A stretch of DNA of 31,557 bases. It comes from Phycisphaerae bacterium (GTDB taxonomy: Bacteria > Planctomycetota > Phycisphaerae > Sedimentisphaerales > SG8-4). Shown in pieces: positions 24,937 to 31,557 of this stretch. Under the pieces are notes generated by a model. It did no database searches and had not been told where the DNA came from. It worked only from the letters and a program-made list of their open reading frames with translations. The position numbers were made by a program, and so were the translations under genes. The stretch lies in assembly GCA_030613765.1 (NCBI GenBank), contig JAUWLI010000003.1, positions 1-31,557 of the forward strand, given 5' to 3'. Position 1 is the stretch's first letter. Every line of letters begins with the position of its first letter.

Positions 24937-25401
24937 TCACGACCGCCGGGATATGCTGAAACGGGCGTCAAGCTTGAAGAGCCGTTTTACAGGCAAATTA
25001 AGGATTTGTGATTTATCAAGAGACAAAGAAACGCGGATCTGCTCGAGAATTTCCTCTATTCTCTTCTTGTCAATGGCGATTAGAGTAAACCAGATATTGA
25101 AGGCGTTATTTCGCAGATAGCTGTGAGTAACTTCAGGAAACTCACCGATTATCTCGTCGGCTCGGTCGACAAGTTCAAGCCCAACACTAACAGCAGCTAA
25201 TGTGCTGCTGAAACCTAATTTTTTGGAATCAAAACTGGCCCCCATTCGCCGAATCACTCCTTCATCAAGCATCCCTTGCACCCTATCCCAAAGTTCTGCA
25301 TGCGAAACGTGCAATCTGTTGGCTATGACCTCATAAGGTCTTTCGCTTAGAGGAAAATCATATTGAAGTTCCTGCAGTATTTGGCTATCGGATTTATCCA
25401 T
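24937..25401 (-). CDS. siroheme decarboxylase-like subunit (AhbA/AhbB/NirD-type)
   Basis: The 154-residue protein has an Lrp/AsnC-like layout: an N-terminal helix-turn-helix-like part (FPLSERPYEVIANRLHVS, then EGVIRRMGASFDSKKLGFSSTL), followed by an alpha-beta domain with VTHSYLRNNAFNIWFTLIA. The RRMGA, LGF and THSYLR-N-WFT pattern is that of siroheme decarboxylase subunits (AhbA/AhbB), which act in the alternative heme pathway through siroheme, and of NirD/L/G/H in heme d1 synthesis. It could alternatively be an Lrp-type regulator, but the conserved residues argue against that. Only one subunit gene is visible; AhbA and AhbB normally pair, so a partner may be elsewhere. It is divergent from cobA-hemD, which makes siroheme precursor. 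Confidence 0.85.
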   Translation of the reverse strand: MDKSDSQILQELQYDFPLSERPYEVIANRLHVSHAELWDRVQGMLDEGVIRRMGASFDSKKLGFSSTLAAVSVGLELVDRADEIIGEFPEVTHSYLRNNAFNIWFTLIAIDKKRIEEILEQIRVSLSLDKSQILNLPVKRLFKLDARFSISRRS

Positions 25402-25464
25402 AAGGACCTTTTGGCTCTCTTATGTTTTCTCTTGACCTTTGTGTGTCAAATCACTATACAAGGG

Positions 25465-25493
25465 AATATAAAGTATAACTGCCGATATGTAAA
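25465..25493 (-). promoter_or_regulatory. sigma-70-type promoter of the siroheme decarboxylase gene
   Basis: On the minus strand the boxes are TTTACA (25488-25493) and TATATT (25465-25470), each five of six consensus bases, with the best 17-base spacing. Transcription would start near 25458, about 57 bases before the ATG at 25401. Confidence 0.5.
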
Positions 25494-25552
25494 GCCATAG
25501 CTTGCTGGAACTCACTTGTTTCGCTGTTCAAACACGGACTAAACGGCAGGCT

Positions 25553-25568
25553 TTCTCATTTGTGAGAA
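25553..25568. promoter_or_regulatory. palindromic operator upstream of cobA-hemD, perfect copy
   Basis: TTCTCA-TTTG-TGAGAA is a perfect inverted repeat, the reverse complement of the centre at 3739. It lies directly before a weak -35, with a TATAAA box at 25593-25598. Its centre would be about 44 bases before the start, as for class II activation by Crp/Fnr proteins. It is 150 bases from the divergent gene. Confidence 0.65.
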
Positions 25569-25569
25569 T

Positions 25570-25598
25570 GTTTAAAAATTTTTACTTTTTTCTATAAA
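25570..25598 (+). promoter_or_regulatory. promoter of cobA-hemD
   Basis: A TATAAA box at 25593-25598 has a poor -35 (GTTTAA, 25570-25575) 17 bases upstream, directly beside the palindrome. This is expected of an activator-dependent promoter. The leader would be about 16 bases, without a clear ribosome site. Confidence 0.4.
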
Positions 25599-25620
25599 AG
25601 CTGATAATTTAAAAGCAAAA

Positions 25621-27003
25621 ATGCCAAAAGGTAAAATCTATCTCATAGGTGCAGGCCCTGGTGACATCGAGCTGATTACGTTGAAGGGCTATAAGCTTAT
25701 AGGCCGTGCCGACGTCATTCTTCATGACCATCTTATACCTCATGAGCTTCTGCAGTTCGCCGGGCCTGACACCGAAATTATCTCTGTCGGCAAATTCGCC
25801 AGCCGCCACACAAAAACACAGGACCAGATAAATGCGCTCCTGATTGAAAAGGCAAAAGATAACAAAGTCGTTGTTCGCCTCAAAGGCGGTGACCCGTTCC
25901 TCTTTGGCCGTGGCGGTGAGGAAGCTGAAGCTTGTGCCGACGAGGGTATTGATTTTGAAGTTGTTCCCGGTGTCACCAGCGCGCTGTCCGCTCCTTCCTA
26001 CGCGGGAATCCCGCCAACTCATCGGGATTTCACCCCTAATGTCGCTATAGTGACAGGGCATCGAAGGGATGAGAAGGAAATCGAAATTCCAAACGCGGGC
26101 ACTCTTATTTTTCTCATGGGTGTAGCAAATATCCAGAAGATTATCGACTCTTTACTGAAAGCAGGCTGGTCCCCACAAACGAAGATCGCAGCAGTAGAGA
26201 ATGGGACCTGTTATAACCAGAGAGTTATTACAGGAACTTTGGATAACTTTGTGCGGAAAGTGCAGGAAGAAAATCTAAAAACTCCTGCCATCTTCATTGT
26301 TGGCAGGGTTGTGGAGCTTCAGCAAAAGTTAAATTGGTTCGGCAAAAAACCAAGGGTACTTGTTCTCGGCACCCACCCGGAAAAATACAGGCACCTTGGA
26401 ACCATTGTTCATCGCCCGATTGTAGAATGTGTTGCTTTGGAAGACTACTCGCAGCTTAATAAAGTACTAAAACGGCTTGACACTTTTGATTGGCTTATCT
26501 TTACAAGTGCCAATGGTGTTAGGTTCTTCTTCGACCGGATGCACTCATCCGGTGCCGATGCCAGGTCGCTTTCACCAATGAAAGTTGCTGTTATTGGCAA
26601 AACCACTGCACAACAGCTTCTTGGCTTTGGTATCGCCGCTGACGTGGTGCCGGATACCGAATCGAGCACAGGCCTGATCGAAAAATTCAGCACTATCGAT
26701 ATGGCAAACAAAAACGTGTTTCTTCCACAGGCCAAAGTTGCATCAAAGGAACTCTCTGAAGGTCTCATCAAGCTTGGGGCGGCGGTTGAAATAGTGCCTG
26801 TATATCAAACTGTCGAGATAGAACCGGAGGATGTCGACTTTGAGCATATTGATAAAATACTTTTTACAAGCGGCTCTACTGTTAGGGCGTTTATAAAGAA
26901 GTTCGGCAAAGTGCCGCCGCATATCAAGGCCTGCTGTCTCGGCCTTCCGACACAAGCCGTAGCAAAAGAAAACGGCATTGATGCTGACATCTTGTCCCAA
27001 TAA
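25621..27003 (+). CDS. cobA-hemD: uroporphyrinogen-III C-methyltransferase / uroporphyrinogen-III synthase fusion
   Basis: The fusion has 460 residues. The first half (about 1-240) is the SUMT/CobA methyltransferase: IGAGPGD near the start, VVRLKGGDPFLFGRGGEE (S-adenosylmethionine and substrate loops), VPGVTSA, GIPPTHRD and TLIFLMG. It makes precorrin-2 from uroporphyrinogen III. The second half (about 250-460) is HemD (TFDWLIFTSANGVRFFF, KVAVIGKTTAQQL, DKILFTSGSTVRAF), which closes the uroporphyrinogen ring. Both steps feed siroheme, matching the divergent siroheme decarboxylase-like gene, so heme is probably made by the siroheme route. The ATG follows AAAAGCAAAA, without a strong ribosome site. 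A possible hemL remnant follows. Confidence 0.95.
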   Translation: MPKGKIYLIGAGPGDIELITLKGYKLIGRADVILHDHLIPHELLQFAGPDTEIISVGKFASRHTKTQDQINALLIEKAKDNKVVVRLKGGDPFLFGRGGEEAEACADEGIDFEVVPGVTSALSAPSYAGIPPTHRDFTPNVAIVTGHRRDEKEIEIPNAGTLIFLMGVANIQKIIDSLLKAGWSPQTKIAAVENGTCYNQRVITGTLDNFVRKVQEENLKTPAIFIVGRVVELQQKLNWFGKKPRVLVLGTHPEKYRHLGTIVHRPIVECVALEDYSQLNKVLKRLDTFDWLIFTSANGVRFFFDRMHSSGADARSLSPMKVAVIGKTTAQQLLGFGIAADVVPDTESSTGLIEKFSTIDMANKNVFLPQAKVASKELSEGLIKLGAAVEIVPVYQTVEIEPEDVDFEHIDKILFTSGSTVRAFIKKFGKVPPHIKACCLGLPTQAVAKENGIDADILSQ

Positions 27004-27029
27004 GACTACGCATAAGCGAAGGAAATCAA

Positions 27030-27139
27030 ATGGCAGCCTTTCAAAAAAAAGCAAGAAACTATTTTCTAATGCAATCAAAGTCATACCCGGCGGGATTATC
27101 GATAGAACAATCAATGCCGTTCGAAAGGCTGAATTTTAG
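27030..27139 (+). pseudogene. possible truncated, frameshifted hemL remnant after cobA-hemD
   Basis: An ATG at 27030 starts MAAFQKK. Across the run of eight A's at 27043-27050 a one-base shift would continue as SKKLFSNAIKVIPGG. That matches the family-typical beginning of glutamate-1-semialdehyde aminotransferase (HemL: SKxLFxxAxxxIPGG). After it come NAVRKAEF and a stop at 27139, instead of the expected VNSPVRAF and 400 more residues. It is placed where hemL often follows cobA-hemD in heme operons. Unshifted, the ATG frame gives 52 residues (to 27188) with no resemblance. The evidence is one short motif, so this could be chance. Confidence 0.4.
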
Positions 27140-27205
27140 AGATTTGATTCGACAAACGAAATCAAACGGGAAGCTCAAAAACACCTGAAAGGCAATTTTT
27201 ATGCT

Positions 27206-27706
27206 TTACGAAGCAGCCTTTTCCGGCTTGGTCAGCTTAGTCTTATGCTTGGTCTTGGTGCCATCGAGAGATTCTGGCAGGCTCAAAAAGCGATGTTCCG
27301 GATGGTTCCACGCCGCATTTGCCACTGTCGTTTCCTCAAGCAATTTCTTGATTTGTCTTGTGGTATTAAACCAGATAGAAAAAATACGACAATTCTCCGG
27401 CGTCCCGGCGCATTCGCAATGTTTCAAAAAGCAACCATCAAATAACGGGCCACCCTCAATAGCTTCAAATAACTCAAGCAGACCAATTTCCTCCGGTGGC
27501 CTCGAGAAAATATATCCTCTGTTCCTGCCTCTCACTGCCCGCACAAAACCGGCTTTCACAAGTCGCTGAAATATCTTTGCAAGATAGCCGGATGGAATAC
27601 CCTCCGCCTTGGCGATTGTGTCGGTAGTGGCCGGCAATTGTGTGTTGTGCCTGACCATATACATCAATGCATGTAACGCATAAGCTGCAGACCTTGTTAC
27701 CTTCAT
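27206..27706 (-). CDS. Rrf2-family transcriptional regulator
   Basis: The 166-residue protein has the Rrf2 winged-helix start (MKVTRSAAYALHALMYM, then GIPSGYLAKIFQRLVKAGFVRAVRGRNRGY). A cysteine cluster follows at C92, C97, C99 and C106 (GCFLKHCECAGTPENC), which can bind an iron-sulfur cluster that senses iron-sulfur status, NO or redox state, as in IscR and NsrR. There are four cysteines where IscR has three ligands. Its neighbours are the heme genes and a two-component system. It is a candidate reader of the 16-base palindromes, but known Rrf2 sites do not share this sequence as far as I recall. Confidence 0.92.
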   Translation of the reverse strand: MKVTRSAAYALHALMYMVRHNTQLPATTDTIAKAEGIPSGYLAKIFQRLVKAGFVRAVRGRNRGYIFSRPPEEIGLLELFEAIEGGPLFDGCFLKHCECAGTPENCRIFSIWFNTTRQIKKLLEETTVANAAWNHPEHRFLSLPESLDGTKTKHKTKLTKPEKAAS

Positions 27707-27775
27707 CTTTTGTTCCTTAAATCTTCAAATCTGTTTATCAACAACTATCCACTCATAACTGACAATTTTCGCAGT

Positions 27776-29155
27776 TTAGCTCGCTTTCCTTTCACGATGG
27801 CGTTTTCGGGCACTGATTTCCAGCTCGTCAATCTTCCGGTACAAACTCGACAATCCGACTTTCAAAGCCTTTGCCGCTTCAGCCTTGTCCCAATCGTGCT
27901 TGGTCAAAACTCGGCAAATGTGTTCCTTCTCGTATGCTTTGACGGCCGACTGAAGGTTTTCGTTTTCTTCACTCAGTGCTGCCGAATGAGATCCTATCAA
28001 TCCAATATCAGACATCTTTATAATATCATCTTCAGCGAATATGACCGCTCGCTCTATTACGTTCTGCATCTCTCTGATATTACCCTTCCATTCATAACTC
28101 ATAAGCAGCCGCATAACGTCATCGCTTATTCCCGTACAATGCTTGCCCATCTCGGAATTATATTTCTTTATGAAATGTTCTACTAATAGAGGAATATCTT
28201 CTTTTCTTTCTTGTAGTGAAGGAAGATGTATCCCCACAACGTTCATCCTGTAATACAAATCCTCTCGGAACTGTTCCACTTTGATTTCATGTGCCAGGTC
28301 TTTATTTGTGGCTGCTATTAGGCGTAAATCGATATCGATAGGTTCCGTTGAGCCTACTGGTATTATTTGCCTGTGTTCAACCGCCCGCAGAAGTTTCACC
28401 TGGCAGCTCATCGGCATATGACCGATCTCATCTAAAAACAAAGTCCCGCCCATGGCGCATTCGAAAAGTCCTTTTTTGTCCTCAATCGCCGACGTAAAAC
28501 TTCCCTTCTTATGACCGAACAGTTCGCTCTCAAGCAGGCCTTCAGGTATCGCACTGCAATTGACCGCAAGAAAACGCGCCCCGTTTTGAGATCCCAGAGA
28601 ATGTATGGCGTGTGCAACTAACTCCTTGCCCGTGCCACTGTCCCCTGTTATCAACACGTTGCTCTTCGTCGGGGCCACCTTCCTGATCATTTCAAAAACC
28701 TGCTGCATTGCAAGAGACTCACCTATGATTTGCCCGATATCAAATCGGCCGTTCAGCTCCTTTTTTAGCTGCTCGTTTTCTTCCTGCAGTTCCAGGTACC
28801 GTATGTTCTGGCGGATTTTTATCAATACATCATCCATTACTATGGGCTTCATCACATAATCGCATGCCCCGAGCTTGATTGCTTCGACAGCCATCTCAAC
28901 GCTGCCAAAAGCCGTTATCATTATCACTCGCGTCTTAGGTCTTATTCGCATTATCTCACGCAGGACCTTTATCCCGTCTGCACCGGGCATGCGAATATCC
29001 AGTATCGCAACGGCAAAAGACTCCTTCGTTATCGCATCTATGGCATCAATACCGTTCCCAACCGCTGTGACCGCTATACCTTCTTCCTGAAGTACCTTTG
29101 CAAAGGTTTCTCTGAAAGTAACTTCATCATCTGCTAATAATATTTCTTTCTTCAT
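27776..29155 (-). CDS. NtrC-family sigma-54-dependent response regulator
   Basis: With the longer GTG frame (29167) the numbering is: receiver domain 1-120 with Asp57 and Lys107, AAA+ domain from about 145 with Walker A GDSGTGKE (175-182), Walker B GTLFLDEIGH (241-250), and a C-terminal Fis-type helix-turn-helix (about 425-455, KAEAAKALKVGLSSLYRKI). The sigma-54 contact loop, normally GAFTGA, reads GSFTSA (222-227): the threonine is kept, alanine and the second glycine are serine. I prefer the ATG at 29155. It is encoded 63 bases after the PAS kinase, so the two are probably a pair. The two sigma-54 promoters in the window are natural targets. Confidence 0.93.
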   Translation of the reverse strand: MKKEILLADDEVTFRETFAKVLQEEGIAVTAVGNGIDAIDAITKESFAVAILDIRMPGADGIKVLREIMRIRPKTRVIMITAFGSVEMAVEAIKLGACDYVMKPIVMDDVLIKIRQNIRYLELQEENEQLKKELNGRFDIGQIIGESLAMQQVFEMIRKVAPTKSNVLITGDSGTGKELVAHAIHSLGSQNGARFLAVNCSAIPEGLLESELFGHKKGSFTSAIEDKKGLFECAMGGTLFLDEIGHMPMSCQVKLLRAVEHRQIIPVGSTEPIDIDLRLIAATNKDLAHEIKVEQFREDLYYRMNVVGIHLPSLQERKEDIPLLVEHFIKKYNSEMGKHCTGISDDVMRLLMSYEWKGNIREMQNVIERAVIFAEDDIIKMSDIGLIGSHSAALSEENENLQSAVKAYEKEHICRVLTKHDWDKAEAAKALKVGLSSLYRKIDELEISARKRHRERKAS

Positions 29156-29230
29156 TTCTCGTTCCACTTTCTAATGTAATCTTCGTTCTACCTCATTACT
29201 TACAAATTCCAAAAATAACTCTCGTTTTAT

Positions 29231-31060
29231 TTAGACGGCTTTAGCCCTGTCAATAAAACCGTTTTCCGCATCATCACTGATTAGATTGTTCCTGGGCCTT
29301 AAAGGAATCCGGATTATCACTGTAGTACCTTTGTCGGGCTTGGACTCTAACGTAATTGTGCCGTCGACCTCCGTGACAAGGTTGTAGCTTATAAAAAGCC
29401 CAAGCCCCGTTCCCTTGCCGATTTCCTTGGTTGTAAAGAATGACTCGAATGCGCGTTTGCATATTTCCGGGCTCATACCGACGCCCGTATCTCCAACTCG
29501 TATCTCAATCACATCATCTTTAAATTCCCTTGTTATCTCAAGAATATGACCATCTTTATCCTGTTTGGCATTCATCGCATCCAGGGCGTTTATAAAGATG
29601 TTTAGAAATACCTGCTCGAAATGCTGCGGATTCAGCCATACATTCGGCAAATCAGGATTGCCTGTGTTTTGGATAGTCACCGACTGTGCGCGTTTATCAA
29701 AGTTGATAAGTGATAAGGTATCATCTATCAATGAATTGATGTCCGTCCATTTATACTCGCTTGTGGCCGGCCGCGATAAACTCAGCATTCGCCTGAGAAT
29801 ATTTGAAATACGGTTAATATGATACTGTATAACTAATAAATGTTCTTTTTGCTCATGCGTCGAAAGCTTCCTGCTCAGATATTGTGCCACCGAAGATATA
29901 CTCGCAAGGGGATTGCCAACCTCATGGGCGATACCCGTTGCCATCTGACCTATTGCGACCATCTTCTCACGCTGGGCCATCTCTATCCTTGACATCTTTA
30001 AAATTTCGTTGATATTCGTTACCTCTTCGGTCCGCTCCATCAAATCTTTTTCCAGTTTATTGTGCTCGGTTAAATCCTGTCCTACAATCACGTACCCCAG
30101 CCTTTTTCCGTCAATACCTGCAACCGGACAGCTCTTTGCTTCCACGTATCGTGCTTCCGGGCCGGCCGTCGAGAATGTAATTGTTTTTCCTACTGGTGCT
30201 GCCTTTTCATCGGATGAAAAAAGAGCCTTCAACAGCTCTGCTAAAGGACGAGGAAACTCCTCAAATGGATGTCTCCCCTCGTTGGCTATATCCTGTTTCT
30301 TCCATAGCTCCGCTGCTGGATTGCAAATCGATGTATTGCCGTCATTGGTCACGAAGATAAGTCCTTCGGACATCGCATTGATGATTGCCTGTAAAACGTC
30401 TCTGTTCTGGGCTGCCTCAAGTTCCTTCGCCGTCATTCGTATGATTATCATTCTCGTCAGATACTGGGCCAACATCACCGTACAGGAAAATGCCGTAAAA
30501 ACACCAAGTGCATATACAGGATTTTGCCACAGACCGCCGACCGTAGAAAATCGAAGTGGATAATATCCCAGGATTGTCCCCCCGTGAAGTTCACTGACTT
30601 CCAGAAGACCGAACAAAAATATTGCCGTTAATCCTACACTAAAGGACAAATTCCGAGGCAATATTATCGCAGCTATGATGACGTGAAATATATAGAAAAG
30701 AAAGAATGGATTAACTACTCCCCCCGAAAAATGCAGAACTGCAGTAAGTATAAGCAAATCCACTTCAACCTGTATCATTCCGAAAACTAAATCTCTTGGC
30801 CTTGCATCTGCTGCTCTCTTGGTGGCTGAAATGAAATATATAATATTGCACACCAAAAGTACCACAGCGCAAATATAAATCGGTAGGGGGGTGGTCAGAA
30901 CAGGAAAAACAGAGCTGCATAATAGGGTAACTGCAACCATCCCACCAACAGCTACCCACCTCAGCCGTATAAGCCAAAGAATCTGCTCGACAAGGGCCTC
31001 ACGAGTACACTGACTCGGTTTGTCCGCATAGTCGGTTGTCGTTTCAGACTTCAAAAACAT
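29231..31060 (-). CDS. membrane PAS-domain sensor histidine kinase (partner of the NtrC-type regulator)
   Basis: The 609-residue protein has six predicted helices in the first 210 residues, including LHFSGGVVNPFFLFYIFHVI as in the kinase at 22573. A PAS domain follows (about 222-330, INAMSEGLIFVTNDGN and GYVIVGQDLTE), then a coiled coil and HisKA with His379 (GIAHEVGNPLASISS). The ATPase domain has NIFINALDAM, DTGVGMSPE and GTGLGLFISYNLV. This GNPLASISS kinase type is typical of NtrB-like partners of NtrC regulators. It sits upstream of the regulator with its own promoter near 31150. Confidence 0.93.
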   Translation of the reverse strand: MFLKSETTTDYADKPSQCTREALVEQILWLIRLRWVAVGGMVAVTLLCSSVFPVLTTPLPIYICAVVLLVCNIIYFISATKRAADARPRDLVFGMIQVEVDLLILTAVLHFSGGVVNPFFLFYIFHVIIAAIILPRNLSFSVGLTAIFLFGLLEVSELHGGTILGYYPLRFSTVGGLWQNPVYALGVFTAFSCTVMLAQYLTRMIIIRMTAKELEAAQNRDVLQAIINAMSEGLIFVTNDGNTSICNPAAELWKKQDIANEGRHPFEEFPRPLAELLKALFSSDEKAAPVGKTITFSTAGPEARYVEAKSCPVAGIDGKRLGYVIVGQDLTEHNKLEKDLMERTEEVTNINEILKMSRIEMAQREKMVAIGQMATGIAHEVGNPLASISSVAQYLSRKLSTHEQKEHLLVIQYHINRISNILRRMLSLSRPATSEYKWTDINSLIDDTLSLINFDKRAQSVTIQNTGNPDLPNVWLNPQHFEQVFLNIFINALDAMNAKQDKDGHILEITREFKDDVIEIRVGDTGVGMSPEICKRAFESFFTTKEIGKGTGLGLFISYNLVTEVDGTITLESKPDKGTTVIIRIPLRPRNNLISDDAENGFIDRAKAV

Positions 31061-31153
31061 AATCTGCTTTTCCCGTATATTTGCAAAATATCAGTATTCT
31101 AACGGTTCCCGGAGTTTATTTTGATACTCTGAATCTTTTCTCATATACCTCAT

Positions 31154-31182
31154 ATTATACAGTGTTATACACAACAATTCAA
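31154..31182 (-). promoter_or_regulatory. sigma-70 promoter of the kinase/NtrC-type regulator pair
   Basis: On the minus strand TTGAAT (31177-31182), 17 bases, then a perfect TATAAT (31154-31159). Transcription would start near 31147, about 87 bases before the kinase ATG at 31060. A GTGT-TAT-ACAC inverted repeat lies in the spacer and might be an operator. Nothing else was seen in the stretch 31061-31343, apart from A/T-rich sequence. Confidence 0.65.
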
Positions 31183-31343
31183 GGAAATGTTCCCAAACAC
31201 GAGAAAATAAGGATGTATATTTTTTTATTTTGTCTTTTTGCCTCTAAAATTCAGGAATCCACGTTCGGTGAAAATCCCAAAAATGGACAAAATATCCTGA
31301 ATTAAATAGAGAAATCCCCCATAAGAACTGATATATACTGAAG

Positions 31344-31557
31344 TTACACAGGCATCTGGAAAATCTCGCCGCTGCGTTCTAATTCCGCCTGATTATCCTC
31401 ATCAACGCGGATTTCAGCATCTGTCAAATAAGAACCGGGATCAGGGGCCCAGGGATCGCCAAAATTCTATTCTGCACGTACTCTCAGACTTCCGCCGCAT
31501 CCGTCGATAAACTTACATAATCTGCATCTTCCTTTGATGTTTTGACGACGTTGTTTG
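31344..31557 (-). pseudogene. C-terminal end of a radical-SAM/SPASM heme-synthase-like gene, interrupted by in-frame TAG
   Basis: Only about 70 codons are visible. In one frame they read a cysteine motif CRLCKFIDGCGG (CX2CX5CGG), then SLRVRAE, then TAG at 31467-31469, then NFGDPWAPDPGSYLTDAEI, and a final TAA at 31344-31346. This is the end of the AhbC/AhbD/NirJ-type family, usually C-x2-C-x5-CGGxRxRAYAxxGDxxxxDPxC. The stop interrupts an otherwise continuous match. The usual last cysteine is also replaced by serine, so a decayed gene is more likely than read-through. A sequencing error in the TAG cannot be excluded. The family supplies the heme pathway that the siroheme decarboxylase-like gene belongs to. 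Confidence 0.6.

Noticed and set aside
1..31557. CRISPR arrays, insertion sequences, rRNA or integrated phage
   Set aside because: I saw no spaced direct repeats, transposase-like frames, rRNA segments or phage genes.

Overview
This window looks like a piece of a planctomycete chromosome, most likely class Phycisphaerae. The best taxonomic clue is the dockerin-like segment at the start of the 2267-3445 protein (FAVLASHWL, then PDWCEGADFDHN, then a second helix ending in SWLW). I associate that signature with secreted proteins of Phycisphaerae. This is a judgement from memory and was not searched.

The window is almost entirely a factory for multiheme c-type cytochromes and their assembly. Six cytochrome genes encode 54 CxxCH motifs plus five CX3CH/CX4CH variants, about 59 possible hemes. 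On the minus strand, reading right to left, there are four blocks. (a) 24355-17493: a lone receiver, a histidine kinase, a membrane-anchored NapC/NirT-like 12-heme protein, a periplasmic protein resembling the soluble part of ResB, a 15-heme protein and a redoxin-TPR protein. (b) 17248-16658: a single tetraheme cytochrome with its own promoter and terminator. (c) 16400-9683: an apparent outer-membrane conduit operon with a propeller lipoprotein, a 5-heme lipoprotein, a beta-barrel, a second propeller lipoprotein and a 12-heme secreted cytochrome. (d) 9565-3861: cytochrome c maturation genes ccmE-F-(small ORF)-(unknown)-A-B-C-D. At the left edge a separate operon (3445 to 1) holds a dockerin/propeller protein, an 11-heme cytochrome, a possible small protein and the start of resB.

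The right third supplies heme and control. It holds a siroheme decarboxylase-like gene, a cobA-hemD fusion on the plus strand, a hemL-like remnant, an Rrf2 regulator, an NtrC-type sigma-54 activator with a PAS histidine kinase, and the C-terminal end of a radical-SAM heme-synthase-like gene interrupted by an in-frame TAG.

The most striking unlisted structure is regulatory. Two good sigma-54 promoters lie upstream of two cytochrome units (3575-3590 and 17323-17338). Each has an identical 13-mer centred about 116-117 bases before the predicted transcription start. A 16-base palindrome, TTCTCACAAWTGAGAA, occurs at three places plus one degenerate copy, each upstream of a cytochrome or heme-synthesis unit. 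I infer a dedicated regulon for extracellular electron transfer: quinol oxidation by the NapC-like protein, periplasmic relay through the 15-heme protein, exit through the barrel, and extracellular propeller proteins and cytochromes. The function is inferred from gene content and has not been shown.
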